Source: Novosphingobium sp. CECT 9465
GTDB lineage: Bacteria > Pseudomonadota > Alphaproteobacteria > Sphingomonadales > Sphingomonadaceae
Assembly: GCF_920987055.1 (NCBI RefSeq)
Contig: NZ_CAKLBX010000001.1
Coordinates: forward strand, 2,032,501-2,096,500
Direction: 5' to 3'
DNA length: 64,000 nucleotides
The stretch's first letter is position 1, and each line of letters opens with the position of its first letter. The position numbers were made by a program, and so were the translations under genes. Below are positions 41,420 to 50,300 of the stretch, in pieces. The notes under the pieces were generated by a model that was not told the DNA's origin, searched no databases, and saw only the letters and a program-made list of their open reading frames with translations.

Positions 41420-42400
41420 ATGCCGTTGCCCCCGCTTTTCGCGAACTTGCGACTGCCTGTGATTGCATCGCCGATGTTCATCATATCGTGCCCGGAACTG
41501 GTCATCGCCCAATGCAAAGCGGGGATCGTCGGCAGCTTTCCAGCGCTCAATGCCCGCCCCGCCAGCCAGCTCGACGAATGGCTTCATCAGATAACCGAAG
41601 AGCTGGCCGCGTACACCCGCAGCAACCCGGCTCGCCCCGCCGCGCCCTTCGCGGTCAACCAGATCGTCCACAAGACCAACAATCGTCTCGATGAAGACAT
41701 GGCGATGTGCGAAAAGTGGCGAGTGCCGTTGCTCATCACATCGCTTGGCGCACGTGAAGACGTTTACCAGGCGGCTCATGGCTGGAACGGCATCGTCCTG
41801 CATGATGTGACCAATGATCGTTTTGCCCGCAAGGCGATCGAGAAAGGCGCTGACGGCCTTGTTCCCGTTGCGGCGGGTGCTGGCGGCCACGCCGGCGCGC
41901 AATCACCATTCGCGCTGATGCAGGAAATCCGGCAGTGGTTTGGTGGCCTTGTCGCACTTTCAGGGGCGATCGCCCATGGTCGTTCGATCCTGGCTGCACA
42001 GGCGCTGGGGGCTGATTTCGCCTATATCGGGTCGGCATGGATTGCGACGGACGAAGCGCGGGCCGAACAGGCCTACAAGCAGGCCATTGTCGATTCCCGC
42101 GCGGACGACATCATTTATTCCAACCTGTTTACCGGCATCCACGGCAACTATCTGCGCGCCTCGATCCTCAGGGCAGGTCTCGACCCCGACAATCTACCGG
42201 TCAGCGATCCTGCCAAGATGAATTTCGGGTCTGGTGGCAATAGCGCGGTCAAGGCATGGAAGGATATCTGGGGGTCGGGACAGGGCATCGGCACCATCAC
42301 TGCGGTGGAGTCCGTAGCCGATCGCGTTTCGCGCTTTGAGCGGGAATATCGCGATGCCGCTGCGGAATTGTGCGCCAATACCGCGGCTTTCCTGCGTTAG
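41420..42400 (+). CDS. Nitronate monooxygenase (2-nitropropane dioxygenase family)
   Basis: A 326-residue FMN-dependent TIM-barrel enzyme oxidising alkyl nitronates. Family features: LPVIASPMFIISCPELVIAQCKAGIVGSFPALN, the phosphate-binding VAAGAGGHAGAQSPFAL with the catalytic-like His, and VALSGAIAHGRSILAAQALGADFAYIGSAWIATDEA. The ATG at 41420 has GAGGA about nine bases upstream. The physiological substrate may be propionate-3-nitronate or something else. It is followed by a convergent 4-base overlap with the AHH gene. Confidence 0.9.
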   Translation: MPLPPLFANLRLPVIASPMFIISCPELVIAQCKAGIVGSFPALNARPASQLDEWLHQITEELAAYTRSNPARPAAPFAVNQIVHKTNNRLDEDMAMCEKWRVPLLITSLGAREDVYQAAHGWNGIVLHDVTNDRFARKAIEKGADGLVPVAAGAGGHAGAQSPFALMQEIRQWFGGLVALSGAIAHGRSILAAQALGADFAYIGSAWIATDEARAEQAYKQAIVDSRADDIIYSNLFTGIHGNYLRASILRAGLDPDNLPVSDPAKMNFGSGGNSAVKAWKDIWGSGQGIGTITAVESVADRVSRFEREYRDAAAELCANTAAFLR

Positions 42401-42897
42401 GCCGCTTTGGGCGTCCAACTGGTCGCTGACCACAAAAGGTCCGCCATTTCATCAAGGTGGCCGAAGTCCAGCGCCGGATCGTGCGCGTTGAGCGGCTTGC
42501 GTGACCAGGAACGCGGATCGAGCAGTTTCCGCCGCAAGGCGCGCTGCAAAAGATCGAAGCGCATCAAGGCCTCGAAATCGGCTTGCGGCGAACCTGCGGA
42601 CCGCTCGCTTGTCCAACGGGCCTCGATCTGGCCTGCTCGTTCCATGACCAGCTCGTTATAGCTGCGATGTGGACCGCGATGCAGCGGCAGGCCGATCCGC
42701 AATGCTGTCACTTCAGATGCCGGCAACAGCAATCCATTCCTGCGAAAATCGTGAAATCCAAGACGGTCGAGTCCGAGGCGGGCAATCATTCGCCCAAGTG
42801 CTTGCGATCCCAGCACTTGCCGAGGGATCAGGTGATGCCGCTGCAAACCCGGCGCGTAGCCCGGTTGGCCCGCCACATTGACGCTGCCAAACGGCAA
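42397..42897 (-). CDS. AHH-domain protein (HNH/Endonuclease VII-like fold)
   Basis: A 166-residue protein with an AHH-type predicted nuclease domain: YAPGLQRHHLIPRQVLGSQ with the paired His, FRRNGLLLPASEVTALRIGLPLHRGPHRSYNELV with the second His cluster. AHH domains were described as toxin nucleases at the ends of polymorphic toxins; this is a stand-alone short form with no secretion signal. The C-terminal half is helical and Arg-rich. Start uncertain: TTG at 42897 has AAGGA about nine bases upstream and gives MPFGSVNVAGQPGY; a GTG at 42939 would overlap the preceding gene by ten bases. Role unknown. Confidence 0.78.
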   Translation of the reverse strand: MPFGSVNVAGQPGYAPGLQRHHLIPRQVLGSQALGRMIARLGLDRLGFHDFRRNGLLLPASEVTALRIGLPLHRGPHRSYNELVMERAGQIEARWTSERSAGSPQADFEALMRFDLLQRALRRKLLDPRSWSRKPLNAHDPALDFGHLDEMADLLWSATSWTPKAA

Positions 42898-42929
42898 CGC
42901 CCTTCTTCCTTCACAAGTCGGTTTGCGAT

Positions 42930-43664
42930 TCAGGCACACCTTGCAACGATACTTGTGTTGGTCTGCGCCTCAAGAAAGACTGCTCCCGTTCCGGCAAGAA
43001 CTACCTCTGTGTCTTCCACCACCGGCCCATGTGCGACCAGCCAGTCGACGAGCCGGACCGCCACACGCGCAAGGTGATCCGGGCCTTTCAGGGTATCGCC
43101 AACCAGCGAAAACTCCTGCCCGATCAAAAACTTGAGACCTTCGGAGCCGATTCCCCCGCGGGGCATTCGGTGCAGCGATGCCAAAGCCATGGCGGGAAAT
43201 GGCCCACCTTCCAGCCAGGGTTTCACCGCCCGATTAAATAGTTCCGGTGCGACGGCATTTCGTGCAGGAATCCAGCAAATGGCGCGGGGCCGTCCGATTT
43301 TCGACAGCGACATGGCAAGTGCGGCGCCCACGCGAATCACCGGAAGCAACCGCTGCGCACCGGCAAGATGGGGTCCAGGGCAAATCCGCAGCGATGCCAG
43401 ATCGTCACCCGGCTGCATGCCCACAGCATGCGCGATCGCTGGCGGGTCAAGCGCGGCGCCACCGGAAAGGCCGCGCAGATCGAACGTCAGGCCATCACGC
43501 ACGACTTCGGCCCAGCCTTCGCCTGCTGCCGGGACGTGACTCACCGTAAATTCACCGTAGCCCTCTGCCGCACCCATCAACTCGTCGATACCGGGGACCG
43601 ATCCAGTATCGTAGAGCAGAGCGGCGAGTGGCGCGCAGTCAGGAGACTGATCACTTGCTTCCAC
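42930..43664 (-). CDS. Conserved-looking hypothetical protein
   Basis: A 244-residue soluble protein starting MEASDQSPDCAPLAALLYDTG. No known domain is recognised with confidence; the segments LSLSKIGRPRAICWIPARNAVAPELFNRAVKPWLEGGPFPAMALASLHR and GLKFLIGQEFSLVGD, LVDWLVAHGPVVEDTEVVLAGTG vaguely recall DUF4261-like proteins. No signal peptide or membrane segment. It runs into the AHH gene, from which it is 32 bases away, so the two probably share a transcript. An immunity role for the AHH protein is possible but unsupported. Confidence 0.7.
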   Translation of the reverse strand: MEASDQSPDCAPLAALLYDTGSVPGIDELMGAAEGYGEFTVSHVPAAGEGWAEVVRDGLTFDLRGLSGGAALDPPAIAHAVGMQPGDDLASLRICPGPHLAGAQRLLPVIRVGAALAMSLSKIGRPRAICWIPARNAVAPELFNRAVKPWLEGGPFPAMALASLHRMPRGGIGSEGLKFLIGQEFSLVGDTLKGPDHLARVAVRLVDWLVAHGPVVEDTEVVLAGTGAVFLEAQTNTSIVARCA

Positions 43665-43767
43665 GTAAACCCCGCTTCAATTTTGTCCGAATTGGCACAA
43701 TCGCCCCCTTGCCGTCGAGTCCGCCAGACACACGGGGAAGCTCAAACCGTTCTATAGAGCGAGAAGC

Positions 43768-44247
43768 CTAGAAAACTCCTAGGCCAATACCTCCAGAAAG
43801 GGCCTGTCCCATATCGCAACAGGATTGCAACGTTTCAGCAGGGACGCATTTGGGAGACAGGATTGCGTCGGGCGTTTGTGCGCCATTGCGCACGATCAGT
43901 GGCTCGGCCACGCGGCGAAGGCGCCAGCCGGTGGCGATCCGATCGATTTGGCTCTGCGCGCCCGTTCCATCCGTTCCGGCTGCGATGATCGTGGCATAGG
44001 GGCGACCTTCGATCCGACCCAGCACCGGATAATAGGTTCGGTCGAAAAATTCCTTCATGGCACCGGTCATCGTGCCCAGGTTTTCCGGGCAGCAGAACAG
44101 ATAGCCACGCGCATCCAGCAGGTCTGCCACCGCAGCCTCCCCGGCACCCAGCAGACGGCATGGCCCTTCAGCCAGTCCGCCCTTGAAGGCAGCCTGTGCC
44201 ATGGCCTGTGCCGTCCCTGTGCGACTGTGCCAGACGATCAACAGCAT
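43768..44247 (-). CDS. Flavodoxin-like protein / NAD(P)H-dependent oxidoreductase
   Basis: A 159-residue flavodoxin-fold protein. The FMN phosphate loop is VWHSRTGTAQAMAQA; later CCPENLGTMTGAMKEFFDRTYYPV and TIIAAGTDGTGAQSQID match the flavodoxin/WrbA-like layout, including the conserved P-x-x-x-G-x-M-x-G-x-M-K-x-F-F-D block of NAD(P)H-dependent FMN reductases. The ATG at 44247 follows four bases after the stop of the upstream gene, so the two are co-transcribed. Partner and substrate unknown. Confidence 0.85.
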   Translation of the reverse strand: MLLIVWHSRTGTAQAMAQAAFKGGLAEGPCRLLGAGEAAVADLLDARGYLFCCPENLGTMTGAMKEFFDRTYYPVLGRIEGRPYATIIAAGTDGTGAQSQIDRIATGWRLRRVAEPLIVRNGAQTPDAILSPKCVPAETLQSCCDMGQALSGGIGLGVF

Positions 44248-44251
44248 CGCA

Positions 44252-45519
44252 TCAGCAACCGTCTCCTGCACCCGGAACGCCCAAGGCACCGCCGATGGCG
44301 CCGCCAAGCAACCCGCCGAAACCCTTCTTCTTTGGCTTGCACTGTGGCGTCTGTGCGGCTTCCGGCTGCGCTGCGCCAAATCCTTCAACCCCCACAAGGA
44401 AGCCGGTCGTGGACCGATGCCGGATCCGCGCCGTCCATTCCAGCGCCCACTTCGCCTTGGGATCAGCAGGTTTGGGCGGATAAGCGAACGATTCCTCAGG
44501 GCCATAGGCGTGCAACGTGCCGAACATGAAATCGGGCGCGGCCGCCTTCACTTCTGCCGGGACGGTGCATGTGGTGGTTTGCGGTGCCATGACTGTCTTC
44601 GCGGCAACCAGGCGAGCCACCGTGGCGGGAGCAAGCCAGTCCGAAAGGCCGCCGCCGAACTCACGCGTTGCGCTGGATGACCACCACACGATGTCTGTCA
44701 TCTCCTGCCCCTTGGGTGCCTGCTTGCCCCCGATCACCATGGCATAATAGCCGGTGGCATCGGGCACGGCATTCCACCGCACAAGCGTTGCCCCATTCTG
44801 CTGCACGGCGTTGGTAGCATTGAGCGGTGCCATGAAATCCTTTGACAATGTGAATGCCATGTCCGGCGAATAATTGCCCGCAACCCGGTGCGCCCCGATC
44901 AACGAGGTGTCAGGCCGCGCAGACTTGCCGTCGTCCGAAGGCCAGTGGCCATAGGTCTTGCTTGACGAAGGCGAGACCCAGCGATCCATCGGAACCGCGC
45001 TGCTGAACAATCCCGGAGGCACCTGACCTGCCGCCAGCTTGCTGAAGTCAATCACGACGGGCTGGCCCTTGGGCGCGTGTTCGCCGCACCCCCAGAAGAT
45101 CAGCATGCGACCTTTGGGACGTTGAAAATCCGTTGTGCCCGGCTCTGAGGCAGGCTTGCCCGGTGTATTGACCGGAGTCTTCAAGGCGACCGATTTGCCC
45201 AGTTTGGCCCCCGTCGGCATGAAGTGATCGGCCTTAGGGCTGGCGCCGACTGCGCGCGGGTCGATCCCAGATCCAGCCACAGCGCGTGCTGCGCCTTGGG
45301 CGCGCCGCCGAACGCCATCGACATCGCCGCCGCCATACCGCCCTGGCCTCCGCCAGCCCCCTGTCCGCCAGTCATGCCGCCGCCGAAACCCGACATCGTC
45401 TCGGCCCGCATTTCATAGCGGGCGACCGGCCCCGTGGTCTGCTGGGCCAGGATGCCTGCCGCCCCTGCCCCTGCCAGCACCACGCCGAACGCCGCCCATT
45501 TTCCCTTGCTGATACGCAT
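44252..45519 (-). pseudogene. Secreted hypothetical protein, frameshifted near 45260
   Basis: Two frames read as one gene. The first (from the ATG at 45519, with AAGGAGGAT as ribosome site) encodes a signal-peptide-like MRISKGKWAAFGVVLAGAG, a Gly/Met-rich stretch and QHALWLDLGSTRA. At about 45255-45265, in a GCGCGC tract, the frame is lost; the second frame goes on with VGASPKADHFMPTGAKLGKS and runs 340 codons to 44252. It is rich in Pro/Lys/Gly, has DFMAPLNATNAVQQNGATLVRWNAVPDATGY and ends in a Gly-rich tail. Restoring one base joins both. Either a true disruption or a sequencing error. Function of the intact protein unknown; likely periplasmic. Confidence 0.75.
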
Positions 45520-45666
45520 TGCTCCATCCTCCTTGCGAAGTTCGGTCACGACTGACCGCTGGCAAATTCGATGCGACCATATGCCGGGATGACAAGTCAT
45601 TGATCGTGCGCAACCGCACTCCTGCTTGCTCTTTCCGGCGTTCGCCACATGGTATAGCGCAAGCAG

Positions 45667-47442
45667 ATGATTCCAGTCACTTCCATAACACGATCTCTTT
45701 CCGGCCAGGCCTGGCGCTGGCGCGGCGGAAACATGGACATGGGCGGCGCGCACAGTGCGCCCGGCGACGATCTTGTCACGCAATTGCTCCTCTCACGTGG
45801 TGTGGCGCGCGATGATCTGGAGCGTCACCGTCGCCCCACCCTGCGCGATTTCCTGCCTGATCCCTCGATTTTCCGCGATATGGACAGCGCCGCGCGTCGT
45901 TTGTCCGACGCGATCCTGGCGAACGAACAGATCACCATTTACGGTGATTATGACGTGGATGGAGCGACCAGTGCTGCCTTGCTGATCCTGCTCCTGCGCG
46001 ATCTTGGCGTTGCCGCCCGCCCCTATATTCCCGACCGCCTGCTGGAAGGCTACGGCCCATCGGGCGAAGCGCTGGTCCGTCTGGCGCGCGAAGGGTCGAG
46101 CCTGATCGTGACGGTCGATTGTGGGGCAATGGCGCACGAGGCTTTGGCCGCCGCCCATGCGGTCGGCGTAGACGTTATCGTCGTAGATCACCACAAGTGC
46201 TCGTCAGAGCTTCCGGTTACTGCCGCGCTGGTCAACCCCAACCGACTGGACGAATGCGACGAGGCGGCATCGCACGGCCATCTGGCCGCAGTTGGCGTGG
46301 CGTTCCTGCTCGCCATCGCCACGGTGCGCGAATTGCGCACCCGTGGCCATTTTGAAAAGCGCAAGGCCCCCGATCTGATGCGCCTGCTCGATCTGGTCGC
46401 ACTCGGCACCGTTGCCGATGTGGCGCAGCTCAAGGGCCTCAATCGCGCGCTGGTCAGCCAAGGTCTCAAGATCATGGCGCGGCGCGAGAATGTCGGCCTT
46501 GCCGCGCTGATCGACGCCAGCCGTCTCAATCGCGCGCCCACCTGCAGCGATCTCGGCTTCGCGCTCGGCCCGCGTATCAATGCAGGCGGACGTGTGGGCG
46601 AGGCGACGCTCGGCGTGCGCCTGCTGACCACGCAGGACCCCGACGAGGCGCGCTCCATCGCTGCGCAGCTTTCCCTGCTGAACGAGGAACGGCGCGGGAT
46701 CGAGCAGGAAGTGCAGGAAGCCGCAGAGGCGCAAGTTGCCGCACAGCACAACCGCGCAGTGCTTGTACTGGCCGGACACGGGTGGCACCCCGGCGTGATC
46801 GGCATCGTCGCCGGACGGATCAAGGAAAAGACCGGCAAGCCTGCCCTGGTGATCGCGCTCGATGCTGACGAGGCGGGCAATGGCAAGGGATCGGGCCGTT
46901 CCATCGCCGGTGTCGATCTTGGATCGGCGATCATGGCAGCTCGCTCAGCCGGATTGCTGATCGCCGGCGGCGGCCATGCCATGGCCTGCGGCCTCACCAT
47001 GGATCCGGCGCGGCTGTCCGAACTGGGCGACTGGCTGGATGACAGGCTGGCTCGTGACATATCCGGCGCGCGCGCATCGCAGTCGCTCCTGCTCGATCTT
47101 TCCCTCAGCCCCGGCGGACTGACGCCGGACCTGGTCGAGACACTGGAAACAGCAGGTCCCTTTGGCGTGGGCTGGCCCGGTCCTCGCGTGGCAGTGGGTC
47201 CGGTCAGACTGGTCAAATCCGATCTTGTCGGCACCGATCATGTCCGCATGGTGGCAAGCGGCGCCGACGGACGTTCGTTCAAGGCAATCGCCTTTCGGGC
47301 CGCACAGACCGAACTGGGGCAGGCCCTTCTGCACGGTTCGCGCGGGCGCCACTTCTGGCTGGCGGGCCGCGCGAAGATCGACGATTGGGCAAGCAGGCCT
47401 GCCGCAGAACTGCATGTCGAGGACGCTGCCTTTGCGGACTGA
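45667..47442 (+). CDS. recJ: Single-stranded-DNA-specific exonuclease RecJ
   Basis: A 591-residue 5'-3' ssDNA exonuclease of recombination and mismatch repair. The DHH phosphoesterase motifs are all there: ITIYGDYDVDGATSAALLI, IVTVDCG, VIVVDHHKCSSELP, and the DHHA1 domain with GHGWHPGVIGIVAGRIKEKTGKPALVI and IAGGGHAMACGLTM. Length fits. Start: ATG at 45667 gives a longer N-terminus; the ATG at 45733 (MDMGGAHSAPGDD) or 45739 is also possible and has GGCGGAAAC before it. Alone, followed by the tRNA genes. Confidence 0.95.
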   Translation: MIPVTSITRSLSGQAWRWRGGNMDMGGAHSAPGDDLVTQLLLSRGVARDDLERHRRPTLRDFLPDPSIFRDMDSAARRLSDAILANEQITIYGDYDVDGATSAALLILLLRDLGVAARPYIPDRLLEGYGPSGEALVRLAREGSSLIVTVDCGAMAHEALAAAHAVGVDVIVVDHHKCSSELPVTAALVNPNRLDECDEAASHGHLAAVGVAFLLAIATVRELRTRGHFEKRKAPDLMRLLDLVALGTVADVAQLKGLNRALVSQGLKIMARRENVGLAALIDASRLNRAPTCSDLGFALGPRINAGGRVGEATLGVRLLTTQDPDEARSIAAQLSLLNEERRGIEQEVQEAAEAQVAAQHNRAVLVLAGHGWHPGVIGIVAGRIKEKTGKPALVIALDADEAGNGKGSGRSIAGVDLGSAIMAARSAGLLIAGGGHAMACGLTMDPARLSELGDWLDDRLARDISGARASQSLLLDLSLSPGGLTPDLVETLETAGPFGVGWPGPRVAVGPVRLVKSDLVGTDHVRMVASGADGRSFKAIAFRAAQTELGQALLHGSRGRHFWLAGRAKIDDWASRPAAELHVEDAAFAD

Positions 47443-47462
47443 ACTTTTTCGTAACATGCTGC

Positions 47463-47491
47463 TTGACGCCCCGCCATCCTCCCCTTAGAGG
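47463..47491 (+). promoter_or_regulatory. Probable promoter of the tRNA-Glu pair
   Basis: TTGACG (47463-47468), 17 bases, TAGAGG (47486-47491), then a GC-rich discriminator and about 30 bases to the first tRNA. The arrangement fits a strong stable-RNA promoter. Confidence 0.5.
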
Positions 47492-47521
47492 CGCGGACCT
47501 GCCCAGCGGCGCAAGCCCACT

Positions 47522-47596
47522 GGCCCCTTCGTCTAGCGGTTAGGACGCGGCCCTTTCACGGCTGAAACACGGGTTCGATTCCCGTAGGGGTCACCA
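47522..47596 (+). tRNA. tRNA-Glu (anticodon TTC)
   Basis: A 75-base cloverleaf: acceptor GGCCCCT with AGGGGTC (one G-T pair), D-arm around TCTAGCGGTTAGGA, anticodon loop CTTTCAC with TTC at 47555-47557, T-arm CGGGTTCGATTCCCG, encoded CCA at the end. Nearly identical to the second tRNA 70 bases downstream. Confidence 0.97.
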
Positions 47597-47666
47597 TCTT
47601 CTTCCGGGCAATCCCGGACGGAAATGCCCGGATGGTGACAGCACGCATAGCAAGGCCTGTACAGTC

Positions 47667-47741
47667 GGCCCCTTCGTCTAGCGGTTAGGACGCGGCCCTC
47701 TCACGGCTGAAGCACGGGTTCGATTCCCGTAGGGGTCACCA
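47667..47741 (+). tRNA. tRNA-Glu (anticodon CTC)
   Basis: The same 75-base structure as the copy at 47522, with only two changes: the first anticodon base (T to C, giving CTC at 47700-47702) and one A to G in the variable-arm region. CCA is encoded. A tandem duplicate that has changed codon specificity to GAG. Confidence 0.97.
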
Positions 47742-47972
47742 GCCAGCCATCTGATTTTGCAGGGCCTGTGCTGAACGATAAGCAAAAGCGTCCCGCGAAG
47801 GTCCAACAGGCCGCATTTCTTCACACATTATACTGGCAACCAATGCTGCAAAATTTGACGGCGATGCACTGCGCTTGCGCAGGGTTGGCGTGGTCGACTA
47901 TCCGGGCGTTCCAAAGCTGGCCGAACCGGTTGGCGATTCGCAGATTGCGGGCAGACCAAACGGCGTGATTCG

Positions 47973-49169
47973 ATGACTGGCTTGTCGTTGCCCCTCCCCA
48001 GCATATTCGTGGCCCTGTGCACCGCTATCGTGATGTACCTTGGCGGCGCAGGGTTCTGGATGTCCGTTTCGGTCCTGGTGGTTTGGCTTGCCACGCTGTG
48101 GCTGGCACGGCCGGAACCGACGGTCGACACGATAACCCGCGACGATGGCAGTGTATCGCGCCAGACCATGATCGAACTGGTCGAACCTTTCGGATTGCCG
48201 GTACTGATGCTTGACGGCCAGCGCATTGCTGCCGCCAATGCCGCAGCGCGCGAAGAGCTGGGCACGCATCTGGTCGGTCAGGACGCGCGCGTCGCGCTGC
48301 GCCATCCCGAAGCGATCCGCCTGCTCGAAAAGCCCGCAGGCCGTGCGCTTGTGCGCGGTTTGACCGGCGCGCGCAGCATCTGGCAGGTCAGCCGCGTACC
48401 GATCGACGAACGCTTTTCTCTGATCGAAATGGTCAACCGCACGGCCGAGGCCGACATCAGCCGCGCGCACACCGATTTCGTGGCCAATGCCAGCCACGAA
48501 CTGCGTACGCCGCTGGCGTCGATCATCGGCTATATCGAGACGCTCGCCGATCCCGATGCCAAGGTTGACGAAGTGACCGCTGCCAAGTTTCACGCCACGG
48601 TCCTGCGCGAAAGTCGTCGGCTGCAAAGCCTGGTCGAAGACCTGATGTCGCTCTCGCGCATTGAGGCCGAAAAACACGAACTTCCGCGCGACCGCATCGA
48701 TCTTGGCCAGCTGGTCGGCAGCATCGGCAGCGAAGTGGCCATGACAGCAGGCGAAGGGCGGCTGGAGATCGACACGACCGAAGCCATCGTCGGCGGGGAT
48801 CGTCAGCAGCTTGACCAACTTGTGCGGAACCTGATCGACAATGCCTTCAAGTACGGCGATCCGGTTGCCCCGGTAAAAGTCCGCATCACCGTCGGCGCCG
48901 GCGAAGCCCAGCTCACGGTTACGGATCAGGGCGAGGGTATCCACCCCGATCACCTGCCTTATCTGACACGTCGCTTCTATCGCACCGATCCCGGCCGCAG
49001 CCGCACGGCAGGGGGCACGGGACTGGGCCTCGCCATCGTCAAGCACATCGTCGAACGGCACCGCGGCAAGCTGGATATCTCCAGCACCATGGGCGTTGGC
49101 ACGACGGTTTCGGTCCGTATCCCGCTGGCCGCGCCGATTGCGGCTACTCCCGCTTTTCCTGCCGCCTGA
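47973..49169 (+). CDS. phoR: Phosphate regulon sensor histidine kinase
   Basis: A 398-residue kinase. Two transmembrane segments at about 8-25 and 29-46, a PAS-like region at about 60-150 (EPFGLPVLMLDGQRIAAANAAAREELG), HisKA with the phospho-accepting His in FVANASHELRTPLASIIGY, and an ATPase domain with NLIDNAFKYGD, VTDQGEGI, RFYRTD and GGTGLGLAIV. It phosphorylates PhoB when phosphate is scarce. Start ATG at 47973. It heads the phoR-pstSCAB-phoU-phoB set; in E. coli phoBR lies elsewhere. Confidence 0.93.
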   Translation: MTGLSLPLPSIFVALCTAIVMYLGGAGFWMSVSVLVVWLATLWLARPEPTVDTITRDDGSVSRQTMIELVEPFGLPVLMLDGQRIAAANAAAREELGTHLVGQDARVALRHPEAIRLLEKPAGRALVRGLTGARSIWQVSRVPIDERFSLIEMVNRTAEADISRAHTDFVANASHELRTPLASIIGYIETLADPDAKVDEVTAAKFHATVLRESRRLQSLVEDLMSLSRIEAEKHELPRDRIDLGQLVGSIGSEVAMTAGEGRLEIDTTEAIVGGDRQQLDQLVRNLIDNAFKYGDPVAPVKVRITVGAGEAQLTVTDQGEGIHPDHLPYLTRRFYRTDPGRSRTAGGTGLGLAIVKHIVERHRGKLDISSTMGVGTTVSVRIPLAAPIAATPAFPAA

Positions 49170-49172
49170 TCG

Positions 49173-49190
49173 CTGTCATAAAGCTGTCAT
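49173..49190 (+). promoter_or_regulatory. Pho box upstream of pstS
   Basis: CTGTCATAAAGCTGTCAT is a very good match to two direct 7-base repeats (CTGTCAT) spaced by four, the PhoB-binding Pho box. It starts three bases after the phoR stop and ends 47 bases before pstS, so PhoB likely activates pstSCAB-phoU-phoB from here. Confidence 0.88.
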
Positions 49191-49237
49191 GCAACCGTCG
49201 CATTGGCCGCCATGCCAATAGGGATAGGGTCCATACC

Positions 49238-50284
49238 ATGTCGATGATTCGTACAATTGCGCTTTCCGCCGCCGCGCTTGGCGCACTTTCGCTCGCAGGC
49301 TGCGGTTCGCAGGATGGCGGTACGCGCGATCAGGTTCGCGCGGTTGGCTCATCAACGGTCTATCCTTTTGCCAAGGCTGTGGCTGAATCGCTCGCCAAGT
49401 CCGACCCGTCGCTCAAGTCGCCGATCATCGAATCGACCGGCACCGGCGCTGGCATGAAACTGTTCTGCGCCGGTGTCGGCGCGCAGACACCAGACATTGC
49501 CAACGCATCGCGCCGCATGAAGATGTCCGAATTTGAAGATTGCCAGAAGAACGGCGTCAAGGACATCGTCGAAATCCAGGTAGGCCTTGATGGCGTCGCC
49601 TTTGCCGAAGCCCAGGGCGGCCCCGGTATCGCACTGACCCCGGAAGACGTTTACAAGGCGCTGGCCCGCAATCCTTATGGCAAGCCGCAGACCGCCAAGA
49701 CCTGGAAGGACGTAAATCCGGCGCTCCCCGCCCTGCCGATCCTCGTCTATGGCCCCCCTTCGACTTCGGGCACCCGCGATGCGCTCAAGGAACTGATCCT
49801 CGTCAAGGGTTGTGACGAGAACGCGGAAATGAAGGCGCTGAAAGACAGCGACAAGGATGCCCACGAAAAGACCTGCGGCGAAGTTCGCGATGACGGCGCC
49901 TATGTCGATGCGGGCGAGAACGACAACCTGATCGTCCAGAAGATCGAAGCCAATCCCAAGGCCATCGGCATCTTCGGCTTTTCGTACCTTGAAGAAAATG
50001 CAGGCCGAATCAAGGGCCTGACGATGAAGGGGATTACGCCGACTTACGCCACCATATCCGACTTCAGCTATCCCGGCGCCCGCCCGCTCTATATCTACGT
50101 CAAGAAAGCCCATTTGAAGGCAATTCCCGGACTTCAGGGATTTGTCACGGAATGGTCAAAGCTTTGGGGCAAGGATGGCGCGCTTGCGAAGCTCGGCATG
50201 GTCGTCGCACCCGACGATGTGCTTGCCGCCAGCGCCAAGACTGTTAACGACCTTCCGGTTCTTGACGGTTCGCAGTTGAAATAA
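49238..50284 (+). CDS. pstS: Phosphate ABC transporter substrate-binding lipoprotein
   Basis: A 348-residue phosphate-binding protein. The signal peptide ends in a lipobox LSLAGC with Cys22, so it is anchored to the membrane. The binding fold shows RAVGSSTVYPFAKAVAES, IIESTGTGAGMKLFC and YGPPSTSGTRDALKELIL, the serine/threonine/arginine pockets for phosphate. It is the first gene after the Pho box, followed by pstC within 17 bases. Confidence 0.95.
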   Translation: MSMIRTIALSAAALGALSLAGCGSQDGGTRDQVRAVGSSTVYPFAKAVAESLAKSDPSLKSPIIESTGTGAGMKLFCAGVGAQTPDIANASRRMKMSEFEDCQKNGVKDIVEIQVGLDGVAFAEAQGGPGIALTPEDVYKALARNPYGKPQTAKTWKDVNPALPALPILVYGPPSTSGTRDALKELILVKGCDENAEMKALKDSDKDAHEKTCGEVRDDGAYVDAGENDNLIVQKIEANPKAIGIFGFSYLEENAGRIKGLTMKGITPTYATISDFSYPGARPLYIYVKKAHLKAIPGLQGFVTEWSKLWGKDGALAKLGMVVAPDDVLAASAKTVNDLPVLDGSQLK

Positions 50285-50300
50285 GGGAATACCGGGGGTC

